This document shows positions 1 through 8,114 of a DNA stretch of 54,194 nt, in pieces. The position numbers and the translations under genes are program-made. The stretch is from Helicobacteraceae bacterium (GTDB taxonomy: Bacteria > Campylobacterota > Campylobacteria > Campylobacterales > SZUA-545): positions 1 to 54,194 of the forward strand of contig JAITUT010000035.1 of NCBI GenBank assembly GCA_031286325.1, written 5' to 3'. The notes beneath the pieces are model-generated. The model made no database searches. It saw nothing but the letters and a program-made list of their open reading frames with translations, and had not been told where the DNA came from. The number at the start of each line of letters is the position of its first letter. The first letter of the stretch is position 1.

Positions 1-749
1 TTTTGTTCGCGCTTACTCGCCGAGTTAGTCGAGCTATCGCTCCTATACCTATGGAAATACAGCGGCTCATTCACAACTCCGATAGTTTTGGCGTAGTAAT
101 ACGCTTGGCGCGATACGTAGTCGTCTTCGCCATACTGATATGGGCTAAACTCGCACTTTTGATATATCTCTCTTTTGACAATTTTGTTCCATAGCGTTAT
201 GTATTCATACGGCGGGTTGGCTATCAACCTATCTTTTGAACAGGGTTTTGGTTTTATATTGTAGGTTTTTTCTGTACTGCCCGCAAAAAGCCCGCGTCCA
301 ATAAGAAGCCCGCACACCGCAATATCCAGCTTTTCTCTGGTCGCTTTCTCCATAAGCAGAGCGAACATATTCAGCTTGAGATAATCGTCGGCGTCTATAA
401 ATATCACATATTCGCCGATCGCGATATCTAGTCCAGCTTTGCGCGAGAGATTCGCGCCTATATTCTCCGCGTTATGGATCGCTTTGATTCTGTTATCTTT
501 CGCGACGTATTCGTCTATTATCGCACCGCAGTTATCGGGCGATTTGTCATTTACAAGTATCAACTCAAAATCAGCAAAAGCCTGCTTGAGTATGCTATCT
601 ACGCACTCTCTTAAATAAGGCTCTACATTGTAGATTGGAACTATTACGGATAGGTATGGCACGGCACGGCACGGTTGGTTGGTTGGTTGGTTGGTTGGTT
701 GGTTGGTTGGTTGGTTGGTTGGTTGGTTGGTTGGTTGGTTGGTTAACAT
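1..749 (-). CDS. Family 2 glycosyltransferase, partial, with a repeat-encoded N-terminus
   Basis: The frame runs off the left edge, so the C-terminus is missing. After the repeat the protein reads [20 protein letters not shown], the classic GT2 nucleotide-sugar-binding strand, and it has a DADD (DxD metal-binding) motif near residue 118. It should transfer a sugar from an NDP-sugar onto a surface glycan at the inner face of the membrane; the substrate cannot be told. The start at 749 (ATG) is in frame through 18 AACC units, which encode a repeating TNQP peptide, then a short CRAV stretch, then the enzyme. A GTG at 662, after the repeat, is an alternative start. No Shine-Dalgarno sequence precedes either start. 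The family call is firm; the start is not. Confidence 0.9.
   Translation of the reverse strand, partial: MLTNQPTNQPTNQPTNQPTNQPTNQPCRAVPYLSVIVPIYNVEPYLRECVDSILKQAFADFELILVNDKSPDNCGAIIDEYVAKDNRIKAIHNAENIGANLSRKAGLDIAIGEYVIFIDADDYLKLNMFALLMEKATREKLDIAVCGLLIGRGLFAGSTEKTYNIKPKPCSKDRLIANPPYEYITLWNKIVKREIYQKCEFSPYQYGEDDYVSRQAYYYAKTIGVVNEPLYFHRYRSDSSTNSASKREQ
658..744. repeat. Tetranucleotide tract (GGTT)18 next to (GGCAC)3
   Basis: Positions 673-744 are 18 perfect GGTT units (AACC on the coding strand), and 658-672 are three GGCAC units. Both lie inside the 5' end of the glycosyltransferase frame. Gain or loss of one tetranucleotide would shift the frame, which is the usual structure of a contingency locus for a surface-glycan gene. 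With 18 units the upstream ATG is in frame. Confidence 0.97.
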
Positions 750-761
750 AGACGTATTATA
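750..761 (-). promoter_or_regulatory. -10 promoter element of the glycosyltransferase gene
   Basis: A perfect TATAAT (761-756, preceded by TGG) sits six bases before the ATG at 749. No good -35 is visible and the upstream DNA is AT-rich, as in many Campylobacterota promoters. The transcript would start at or next to the ATG, so the message may be leaderless. Confidence 0.6.
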
Positions 762-814
762 CCATAATTAATATATTAATATCCCCTGCTTGCAACACCA
801 CTCTTTTGGGCGTG

Positions 815-905
815 AAAGTTTCGCATACGAAACGCAAAGCGTCCTATGAACGTCCGCTGAACGTCCGCGTTCGCAACTACGAGATTGCAGGTCTCTTGAT
901 AACCT
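815..905. repeat. Intergenic hairpin repeat (ATACGAAACG type)
   Basis: The segment holds the hairpin GTTTCG-CATA-CGAAAC (818-833), then ACGC-AAA-GCGT, then a stretch ending in an ACGAGATTGCAGGTCTCTTG-like tail. Similar pieces occur near 42.77, 44.53 and 45.57 kb. The rest of the gap 750-980 shows no gene. Confidence 0.45.
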
Positions 906-980
906 TAACAACGGCAATACAACGCGCATAATCAAAAATATACTATAACTATCCTCTTAAATCCACAGCAGGAGATCGCA

Positions 981-1517
981 ATGCGCACCCTAATCTTCAA
1001 ATCTTTCGCGTTAAGCAATCAGGAGGCGAACAAAGAGGTCGTCGCCATTCTGGATACCAAAATGGCGATCACCCAGCGCCAAGCGGACGCGGGCAGTTAC
1101 TACGGCTCTATTGAAGGGCTGATTAAGCACGTCGCGCACGGCAGCGCGTATTTTCTGAGCTTATACAAAACCGCGCTCGTCGGCAACGCGGCAGTTCAAG
1201 AGGCTACGAAAAACCTCGCGAATCTCGCGATCAACGACAAGCCGCTCGATGTAAACGGCTGGGAAGATTTCAAGAAAACTTTAATCGAATTGGACGCGAT
1301 GTGGGTCAAAGTGGTCGCGGCGGCGAGCGAAGCCGATTTACAAACGCCCGTCAAAGTCAATTGGTTCGGCGCCGCGCGCGATTCCGCGCCGCTTGGGTAT
1401 ATATTCGCCGCTCACAACGCGCACAATATCCACCACCGCGGGCAAATTTCGCAGGTTTTGGACGAGCGCAAAATAGAGAACAACTACTCCGCGATCAACA
1501 TCGCGCATTGGCTTTAA
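981..1517 (+). CDS. DinB-family (DfsB-like) putative metal-binding protein
   Basis: The 178-residue protein has the layout of the DinB/YfiT four-helix fold. Histidines at about 50 and 53 (LIKHVAHGS) and a C-terminal HNAHNIHHRGQI motif match the three-histidine metal site of this family. Members include thiol-dependent transferases, but the reaction of this one cannot be assigned. The start has a good ribosome binding site (AGGAGATCGCA before ATG). It lies 30 bases upstream of the copper ATPase on the same strand, so the two may be co-transcribed. Confidence 0.8.
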   Translation: MRTLIFKSFALSNQEANKEVVAILDTKMAITQRQADAGSYYGSIEGLIKHVAHGSAYFLSLYKTALVGNAAVQEATKNLANLAINDKPLDVNGWEDFKKTLIELDAMWVKVVAAASEADLQTPVKVNWFGAARDSAPLGYIFAAHNAHNIHHRGQISQVLDERKIENNYSAINIAHWL

Positions 1518-1547
1518 GCGATTTTCAGCCATTTAACCGCCAAAGCC

Positions 1548-3647
1548 GTGAAAAAAACGATTTACATCGGCGGAATGACCTGCGCGGCGTGTTCGGCTAG
1601 GATCGAGCGCGTTCTCGCCAAAATGGAGGGGGTCAGCGCCGCGCGGGTCAATCTCGCCGCCGAAAAGTTGTTTGTCGAATTTACAGAGCCCGCTTCGCTT
1701 GAAACGATCCGCGCGAAAATTAACGCGATCGGCTTTACCGCTCTAAATGAACCGCCAAATTCAGCCGACACAGCGCGGATCGCGCGCCTGAAACTCGCGA
1801 TCGCGCTAATTTTCGCGATCCCATTATTCGCGATCTCAATGCTCCCTATGATCGGCGTGAATTTGATCGCCGATTTGCTCGCAAACGCTCTTACCCAAAT
1901 GTTTCTCGCGATCGGCGCGATGATCGCGGGATATAAATTTTTCACAATCGGTTTTAGGAATCTTGCGCGCCTTGAACCGAATATGGATAGCCTAATCGCG
2001 CTCGGCAGCAGCGCGGCGTTTCTTTTCAGCGCGGCGCAGACTTTCCTGATCGCGCTTAGCGATCACGCGGAGCGACACCTATATTTTGACAGCGCGGGAA
2101 TGATTGTCGCGCTGATAATGATCGGCAAAACTTTGGAGGCGATGAGCAAAACGCGCAGCGCAGAGGCGATCAAAGCCCTCGCCGCTTTAGCGCCCGCGAC
2201 GGCGATCGTCTTGCGAAACGGCGCGGAAGTTGAGATCGGAACAAACGAAGTCGCGATCGGCGATCTAGTCGTTATCAAGCCGGGCGCAAAAATTCCTGTA
2301 GATGGCGCGATCACTCTCGGCGCGAGCGAAATTGACGAATCAATGCTAACGGGCGAGAGCCGCCCGGCGGCGAAAAATGTCGGCGATTTTCTCTACGCGG
2401 GCACGATAAATTTGCGCGGATTTTTGCAATTTCGCGCCGAAAAAATCGGAGCGGAGACCGCGCTTTCTAGGATTGCCAAAATGGTCGAGGAAGCGCAAGG
2501 CAGTAAAGCGCCGATCGCGAAATTAGCCGATCAAGTTTCGGCGGTTTTCGTGCCGATCGTCTGCGTTATCGCCGCGCTAGATTTCGCCGCATGGATCGCG
2601 ATCTCCAACTTCGCGATCGCCCTCAAAAACGCTATCAGCGTACTTGTGATCGCCTGCCCGTGCGCCTTGGGACTCGCCACCCCGATCGCGATGATCGCAG
2701 CGACTGGCAGAGGAGCGAAAAACGGGATTTTGATTCGTAGCGGAGAGGCGTTGGAAATGCTTGGGCGCGCGAAATTCGCGGCGTTTGACAAAACTGGCAC
2801 GCTCACCGAGGGCAAACTCACGGCGGGGTTTTCGGGCGACAATGACGCTTTGCGGCTCGCGGCTTGCGCTGAGAGCGCGAGCGAACATCATATTGCGCGA
2901 GCGATCGTAGATTTGGCGGCTTCTCGCGGGATCAGGATTGAGCCGCCATCGCGCTTTGAAGCGTTTGCGGGGCTTGGAATTAAGGCGATCGTTGATGGAT
3001 CGGAGGTTTTGATCGGCAATCGGCGGTTTATGGAATCTTACGAGATCGCGGCGCAAGAGGGCGAAATTTTCGTAGCGGTAGATCGCGTAATCGCGGGGCT
3101 TTTTGAGATTGCCGATCGCGCTCGCCCTGAAGCCGCAACCTTGATCGCCGAACTTCGCGAAATGGGCGTGGAGACCATAATGATCACGGGCGATTCTAAC
3201 TCCGCCGCCGAGAAGATCGCGCGGGAACTTGCGATCGCGCGTTTTCACGCCGAGCGGACGCCGTTTGAAAAGGCGGAGTTGATCGCCGCGTTGCAAAAGG
3301 AGGGCAAAGTCGCGATGGTCGGAGACGGCATAAACGACGCGATCGCCCTCGCCAAAGCGGACGCTGGAGTCGCGATCGCTCACGGCGCGGACATTGCCAT
3401 TGAGAGCGCGGAGATCATTTTGTCGGCGGCGGATTTGCGCGGCATCGCGCGGGCGATTCGCCTCGCGCGGGCAACGATCGCGAATATCAAGCAAAACCTA
3501 TTTTGGGCGTTTTTCTACAACACTTTGGGGATTCCGCTGGCGTGCTTTGGACTCTTAAACCCAATGTTCGCCGCGCTGGCTATGAGTCTTAGCTCCGTCT
3601 CTGTCGCTTTGAACGCTTTGCGCCTTTCAAGGGCGAAGTTACACTGA
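1548..3647 (+). CDS. copA: Copper-translocating P1B-type ATPase
   Basis: The protein has 699 residues. The order is one N-terminal heavy-metal-associated domain (GMTCAAC, metal cysteines at about 12 and 15), membrane helices, the A-domain LTGES motif, the CPC ion-binding motif in a membrane helix (about residue 369), the phosphorylation motif DKTGTLTEG (about 414) and GDGINDA (about 591), then two terminal helices. It should export Cu(I) across the inner membrane. The usual SEHP motif of the nucleotide-binding domain reads SEHH here, so the His is kept but the Pro is replaced. The start is a GTG 30 bases after the preceding gene, without a clear Shine-Dalgarno. A CopZ-like chaperone lies 4 kb downstream. 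Confidence 0.95.
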   Translation: MKKTIYIGGMTCAACSARIERVLAKMEGVSAARVNLAAEKLFVEFTEPASLETIRAKINAIGFTALNEPPNSADTARIARLKLAIALIFAIPLFAISMLPMIGVNLIADLLANALTQMFLAIGAMIAGYKFFTIGFRNLARLEPNMDSLIALGSSAAFLFSAAQTFLIALSDHAERHLYFDSAGMIVALIMIGKTLEAMSKTRSAEAIKALAALAPATAIVLRNGAEVEIGTNEVAIGDLVVIKPGAKIPVDGAITLGASEIDESMLTGESRPAAKNVGDFLYAGTINLRGFLQFRAEKIGAETALSRIAKMVEEAQGSKAPIAKLADQVSAVFVPIVCVIAALDFAAWIAISNFAIALKNAISVLVIACPCALGLATPIAMIAATGRGAKNGILIRSGEALEMLGRAKFAAFDKTGTLTEGKLTAGFSGDNDALRLAACAESASEHHIARAIVDLAASRGIRIEPPSRFEAFAGLGIKAIVDGSEVLIGNRRFMESYEIAAQEGEIFVAVDRVIAGLFEIADRARPEAATLIAELREMGVETIMITGDSNSAAEKIARELAIARFHAERTPFEKAELIAALQKEGKVAMVGDGINDAIALAKADAGVAIAHGADIAIESAEIILSAADLRGIARAIRLARATIANIKQNLFWAFFYNTLGIPLACFGLLNPMFAALAMSLSSVSVALNALRLSRAKLH

Positions 3648-4056
3648 AACTTTGTTTTTTCAGCCCCGCTTGCGCGGATATAAATTGTCCGTCGAGGACG
3701 GAACAAACCGCAATTCGCTAAGTTTCCAAAGACAAGAGCTTTAGTCGCAACGGAAACTTTGTTTGCGCGAGAGGTTATAAAGGTGTGGTAAAAAGGCGAA
3801 TATGAGAGTATTCACAGATCGCGCGATCTTGCGCAAGGCTATAAAGGCATAGCAAAACGGCGAGTATGCGAGCTTTTAGCGTTTCGCTTATGACGAGCGC
3901 ATTCCCTTAATACGCGCTTTTACTTTCGTCTTTTGGGTGCGCCGTGATCGCCCAAAACGCGAAAAAGAATCACAATCCAATTCGGAGCATCTCGTCAAGG
4001 ACTTTTAAGGGCGGGAAAAATTTTTAAGAAAACTGTGAAAAGTGCTAAAAAGGGGC
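3648..4056. other. Non-coding stretch with dispersed and direct repeats
   Basis: No convincing gene is present. At 3682-3700 there is a CCGTC-GAG-GACGG hairpin. At about 3713-3772 lies a copy of the repeat family that ends in GCGCGAGAGGTT. An imperfect 42-base direct repeat follows (3773-3814 and 3838-3879, period 65), with many of the differences being transitions. Confidence 0.7.
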
Positions 4057-4085
4057 TTGACATGGCTTTATATTTATGGTACAGT
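4057..4085 (+). promoter_or_regulatory. Strong sigma-70 promoter of the AT-rich island
   Basis: TTGACA (4057-4062), a 17-base spacer and TACAGT (4080-4085) make a near-consensus promoter. It points into the island of restriction-like and helicase genes. Confidence 0.75.
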
Positions 4086-4149
4086 ATATATAAAGCACGA
4101 TATAAAGGAATTTGAGCCTACTTGCATAGGTTCTGTGGGGAATAGATGT

Positions 4150-4233
4150 ATGTTTAGTGTTTATAGCAGGCGACACGCGGGCAGTAAACTTAAACTCGCG
4201 GATCGGATAATCGAACTTATCGGAGAGCATTAA
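4150..4233 (+). pseudogene. Possible N-terminal scrap of a D12-class DNA adenine methyltransferase
   Basis: The 27-codon frame includes RRHAGSKLKLADRIIELI. This resembles the N-terminus of D12-class adenine methyltransferases (a GSK motif, then an I..LI...H helix), which normally continues into a YVEPF-like motif. Here a stop follows immediately. A perfect AAAGGA-C-TCCTTT inverted repeat overlaps the stop. It could equally be a short unrelated peptide. Confidence 0.35.
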
Positions 4234-4279
4234 AGGACTCCTTTGAAGTTTTTGTGAAAATTATTAGGAGGATGGGAAA

Positions 4280-4618
4280 GTGGCTAAATCTGGATACAAA
4301 CTGTTGCTACTCGCAACAACCGCGCGTAACCCCGCGCGTTATAAAACGCTTATTGATGTTATTTTGGCATTTGACGGACAAATTCTGACGAATACCGTTG
4401 TTGATAAAATTATGTTTGAGTTAGCGGCTCGTAAAATATATGTTCCGATGTACGGACGGCAAACAGCGAGGTTAAAAGAGCAACTTGCTTATGAAGACAC
4501 GCATTTTTCGGATAGCGATACGCTTAAATTTACGGAGTTTACAAAATTCAAAGACAATCTTGACGTTGCCGTGCTTGATACGGTTGCTTTTGTTGGCACG
4601 CATTGCGCTCGACAGTGA
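4280..4618 (+). CDS. Small protein resembling the N-terminus of AlwI-type restriction endonucleases
   Basis: The 112-residue product begins at a GTG with a strong AGGAGG eight bases upstream. The start (LLATTARNPARYKTLIDVI then FDGQILTN) is like the N-terminal TT.RNP.R and FDGQ.LTN segments I associate with AlwI-family type II endonucleases. Those enzymes are several hundred residues long, so this would be only the first part. No catalytic motif is visible. It is AT-rich like the following helicase and lies 32 bases upstream of that gene. The family assignment is from memory of the motif and is tentative. Confidence 0.4.
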   Translation: MAKSGYKLLLLATTARNPARYKTLIDVILAFDGQILTNTVVDKIMFELAARKIYVPMYGRQTARLKEQLAYEDTHFSDSDTLKFTEFTKFKDNLDVAVLDTVAFVGTHCARQ

Positions 4619-4650
4619 ATAGACTTTAAACAATAAAAAAGGAAATAAAA

Positions 4651-4830
4651 ATGCTTGATTTACTCTCGAAACTCAGCGGTTTAGCACATAATAAAATTGT
4701 GGAACCACAAGAAATATTTATTTCATTGCCTTCTAAGGCTGGAAAATACAAATCCCCTTATTATGGACAAGAGACAGTTTGGAATAAATGGTTTAAACAA
4801 CGAAATGATAAAATAATATTATTAAAATGA
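4651..4830 (+). CDS. Detached N-terminus of the helicase (59 codons, frame-broken)
   Basis: This short frame has a good ribosome binding site (AAGGAAATAAAA before ATG). It encodes a typical helicase lead-in ending in KIILLK, then stops at TGA 4828-4830. The next frame starts at ATG 4827 and continues directly with MNTGNGKT, the Walker A motif. Adding one A to the run of four A at 4824-4827 would join the two into a continuous KIILLKMNTGNGKT. The overlap ATGA could also permit translational coupling. Confidence 0.7.
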   Translation: MLDLLSKLSGLAHNKIVEPQEIFISLPSKAGKYKSPYYGQETVWNKWFKQRNDKIILLK

Positions 4831-7112
4831 ATACTGGTAACGGCAAAACGGTTGTCGGTTTAATGATTCTTCAAAGTTGTCTTAACGAAGGCAAATCTCC
4901 TGCCGTATATGTTGTTCCACATTCATGTCTTGTAAGACAAGTGTGCAGAGAAGCAGAATCTTTAGGAGTTAAAGTGGTTACTGACGAAAACGATTATAAT
5001 TATAATAACGGCAAGGCTATTCTTATCATAAATATCCATAAACTTGTCAATGGGCGCAGTGTTTTTGGTATGCGCGATTCTTGCAATTTAGACATTGGCA
5101 GCGTTTTGCTTGATGACGTTCACGCTTGCTTAGACAGGATAACAGAACAATTTTCAATTCGCATTTCGAAAAACCACCAATTGTATAAAGAGTTGCTTGC
5201 GATATTCCAAGGTGCTTGGAAAGCGCATTGCCCCGAAGCATATATAGACATAATTGAGCAATCTGATGCAAGAAAAAATGCTATACTGCCTTTTTGGATT
5301 TGGCAAAACAATTTTGAATCAATATATAAATTGTTAAAACAATATGAGAATAATGATGAAGAAAACAAATTTGTTTATTTTTGTCTTCCTTTAATTCAAG
5401 ATGTTTTGAAAACTTCTAATTGTATAATAACCGCGAGTTGTATAGAAATAACGCCTAAAGGGCTTTCTATCAATAAGATTTCCAGTTTTGATAGAGCAGA
5501 GCGTCGAATATTTATGAGTGCCACTCTTGTCGACGATAGTGTTTTTGTGTCCACACTTGGTTTAATGCCAGATAATATTCCTCTGATTATTACCCCAGAA
5601 AAATCGAATGATATAGGCGACAGAGTAATGCTTTTCCCAAAGCATATCAATTATAATATAACGGATAAAGAGATCCGTCAAAAAGTAATTGCTGTTTCTC
5701 AAAAACATAATGTTATAGTTATTGTGCCTTCTTATGAACAAGCAAAACTTTGGGACGCTAATGGACTGCAAACAGCTACTAAGGATAATATTGATAAATT
5801 TCTAACAGTGCTAAAAATTGAAAACAAACATACAGGGCTTGTTGTTTTTGTAAACATGTATAATGGCATTGACTTGCCAGAAAATGCTTGCCGTCTACTT
5901 GTTGTCGACGGTCTACCGCCGTTAAATAACGATTATAACAAATATGCGCAAAGCATTAGTTCTTCAAACAAATTAGTATTGCGCGAGCAAATCCAAAAAA
6001 TTGAACAGGGCATGGGGAGAGGCATACGCTCCACCAATGATTCTTGCTGTATCGTGCTTATGGGCAATAGATTAGCCGATGTCCTTGTGCGTGGGAAGGG
6101 TATTGATTTTTTTAGTAATGCCACAAAAGAACAATATAATTTATCGAAAGAACTTTGGGAATTATTACGAAGCGAACGTCCTCAACCAACGATTGATGAA
6201 ATTTTTGAATTAGCGGAATATTCATTCAATAAGACCCCCGAATGGATTTCGCGCAGTAAAGAGCGAATTTCGTCAATTTCATATAAAAACACTCTTGTTT
6301 TTGACAATACGATAGTCGCCTTAAGAAAAGCATTTGATTTTCAGCGTATCGGCGAAACACAAAAAGCTGTTGATATTCTTGATTATGCAATAAATGAAGA
6401 AGTTGACGAAAAGTTAAAAGGCTATTTATTGTTTATCAAAGCTGATTATATGAACTTAATTGACCAAAGCAAGGCGCAAGAAATTTTAAAAACAGCACGA
6501 AAATTTAACAGCGGAGTTATTGTCCCAATAGACGGGATCCAATATGAAAAAATGTACAATAAAAAGAAACAAGTTTTAGCGATGCTTGAACATTTGTCTA
6601 AAAATCTGAAAATCCCAAACGAATTTCTTGTTTATATTGATGTTATTCTTGACGAATTAGCTTATAGCAAAAGCCTTAGTGCCTATGGGAGTTTTGAAAA
6701 TTCATTGGAATGTGTTGGCAAAATGTTAGGATTCGTTTCATCACGTCCCGACCATGAGGGTACGGGGGGACCCGATAATTTATGGGGCGTTGGAGATGGT
6801 AAATATTTTGTTATTGAATGTAAAAGCTGTGCAACGGCTACAACGATTTCTAAAGATTACTGCGATAAACTTTGCGGCGCTGTTCAATGGTTTAAACGAG
6901 AATATGCCGAATATGAATGCGTTCCGATTATGATACACACAACGAAAAACATTAATTCATTAGCATCACCACCAGATAATATGAGAATTATCACACCTGA
7001 ACTACTTGAAAAATTCAAGAAAAATATTCGTGGTTTTTTGTCGCGCTTGTTAATAGTAATAATCACAACGACGACAATATTGTATACAAATTATTGGATG
7101 TCTATAAATTGA
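4827..7112 (+). CDS. Superfamily 2 helicase fused to a PD-(D/E)xK nuclease; frame broken at both ends
   Basis: The main frame has 761 residues. Visible motifs are Walker A TGNGKT (residues 3-8), a DDVH box (about 95), SAT in IFMSATL (about 229) and QGMGRGIRS (motif VI, about 393). A helical middle region follows. The C-terminal part has GPDNLW (about 647) and then FVIECKS (about 662), a D...ExK arrangement expected of restriction-type nucleases. The last 25 residues (from about 7040) look random. One extra T in the T6 run at 7034-7039 restores a sensible tail (FFVALVNSN) ending in PKK at stop 7157-7159. With both repairs the protein would be about 836 residues. The role is probably DNA or RNA defence, but the system is not one I can name. 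Confidence 0.8.
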   Translation: MNTGNGKTVVGLMILQSCLNEGKSPAVYVVPHSCLVRQVCREAESLGVKVVTDENDYNYNNGKAILIINIHKLVNGRSVFGMRDSCNLDIGSVLLDDVHACLDRITEQFSIRISKNHQLYKELLAIFQGAWKAHCPEAYIDIIEQSDARKNAILPFWIWQNNFESIYKLLKQYENNDEENKFVYFCLPLIQDVLKTSNCIITASCIEITPKGLSINKISSFDRAERRIFMSATLVDDSVFVSTLGLMPDNIPLIITPEKSNDIGDRVMLFPKHINYNITDKEIRQKVIAVSQKHNVIVIVPSYEQAKLWDANGLQTATKDNIDKFLTVLKIENKHTGLVVFVNMYNGIDLPENACRLLVVDGLPPLNNDYNKYAQSISSSNKLVLREQIQKIEQGMGRGIRSTNDSCCIVLMGNRLADVLVRGKGIDFFSNATKEQYNLSKELWELLRSERPQPTIDEIFELAEYSFNKTPEWISRSKERISSISYKNTLVFDNTIVALRKAFDFQRIGETQKAVDILDYAINEEVDEKLKGYLLFIKADYMNLIDQSKAQEILKTARKFNSGVIVPIDGIQYEKMYNKKKQVLAMLEHLSKNLKIPNEFLVYIDVILDELAYSKSLSAYGSFENSLECVGKMLGFVSSRPDHEGTGGPDNLWGVGDGKYFVIECKSCATATTISKDYCDKLCGAVQWFKREYAEYECVPIMIHTTKNINSLASPPDNMRIITPELLEKFKKNIRGFLSRLLIVIITTTTILYTNYWMSIN

Positions 7113-7276
7113 AAAACACAGATATTATAAACGATTATACCACAACACCAAAAAAATAGGCTGTATCATTATAATTTTTTGAGATTAACGAAACAGATTT
7201 CATTCCACTTCGCACTCTCTCTTTTTCATCGTACCACTTCTTTGTTGCTCTTGTTCTTTCGCCAGACTTCAACTCC

Positions 7277-7495
7277 TCACTGTAAGACCTTCACGTTTTC
7301 AACCTCGTCTTTGAGCGAACGATATTTGTCATAAAGTAAAAGCCGCTTGGCAGTTAATTTCTCGTATTCCGCTTCACATTCTTTCAAGGGCGCGGTCTTG
7401 ACTTTTCCGTTTAAGCAGTATTTCAAGCGTCTGTCCGCGCTTTAACAAAGCTTCATTGCTTGTACATTCCTGTCGTAAAATTCCTCTAAAAGCAT
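7277..7495 (-). pseudogene. Remnant of a mobilisation relaxase C-terminus
   Basis: The minus strand reads a helical segment with TAPLKECEAEYEKLTAKR and LLLYDKYRSLKDEVENVKV. This resembles the coiled C-terminal end of MobA/relaxase-type proteins from conjugative elements. An in-frame TAA interrupts it and no intact frame remains. The whole stretch 7160-7620 is otherwise without a gene. It is consistent with a decayed mobile element beside the helicase gene. Confidence 0.5.
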
Positions 7496-7577
7496 TTTTT
7501 GATTTTTCGCTGTTTTTCTAAACCCAGTTTTCAACCAAACGCAACATTTATCCCCAATGATTTCTTTGCTGTCTTGG

Positions 7578-7606
7578 TTGAAATTAACGAACCTGTACAG
7601 TATAAT
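7578..7606 (+). promoter_or_regulatory. Promoter of the copZ-like gene
   Basis: TTGAAA (7578-7583), a 17-base spacer and TATAAT (7601-7606) lie 24 bases upstream of the ATG. The spacer contains CTGTACAG, an 8-base perfect palindrome (7593-7600), a plausible but unproven site for a metal-responsive regulator. Confidence 0.75.
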
Positions 7607-7630
7607 TCATTGGCATATTAGGAGGAGATT

Positions 7631-7837
7631 ATGGAGAAGGCGGAGTTGAGAGTAGAGGGTATGCGTTGCAACAATTGCAAAAAGGCGATAGAGGGCGCGT
7701 TAAAGGAGATCGGCGTGCAGGGGGCAGCAGACCCCGCGACTAAAATTGTCCGCGTCGAATTTGACCCCAAAATGACAAATATCGCGCAGATCAAGTCGGT
7801 GATTGAAGACGCGGGCTTTGAGGCGGAGCGGCAATAG
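7631..7837 (+). CDS. copZ: Heavy-metal-associated domain protein, CopZ-like copper chaperone
   Basis: The 68-residue protein is a single HMA domain with the metal motif MRCNNC (Cys at about 14 and 17) and a typical C-terminal IKSVIEDAGFEAE helix. Such proteins carry Cu(I) to CopA-type ATPases in the cytoplasm. AGGAGGAG precedes the ATG at good spacing. It is separated from copA by the AT-rich island, so the two may once have been closer together; this is inference. Its own promoter lies just upstream. Confidence 0.85.
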   Translation: MEKAELRVEGMRCNNCKKAIEGALKEIGVQGAADPATKIVRVEFDPKMTNIAQIKSVIEDAGFEAERQ

Positions 7838-8114
7838 GCTTGTTAAAAATTCTCGTTTTATATTATGAGATTATCAAGAAACCCGCCGAAGTTTGTCGTT
7901 GCGGCAAAAGAGGCGATCGTAGGTGATCGCTGAAATACGAGATTTGAGATTAGCCTAAATGACCAGAAACAGATTTTCTCAATAACCTTAAAATTTTATT
8001 TTTTACCTCCGCGTCAATTCTAAAACCGACATTTGGCATAGCGCAAAGCCGTAATAATTCCCGCGATAATTCTTTTTATATTAAAATCCGTCAATCCAAA
8101 CAAAAGGGCGCGAT

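Noticed and set aside
3-194. 63-codon frame on the plus strand at the left edge
   Set aside because: It is the antisense of the glycosyltransferase, whose motifs are clear.
2577-3494. 305-codon open frame on the minus strand
   Set aside because: It lies wholly opposite copA, whose protein motifs are complete; the antisense product is Arg-rich and has no domain or ribosome binding site.
4821-4830. Programmed -1 frameshift joining the two helicase frames
   Set aside because: The site reads A-TTA-AAA-TGA, which is not a canonical X-XXY-YYZ heptamer, and I see no clear downstream structure; a lost base explains it more simply, though coupling through ATGA is possible.
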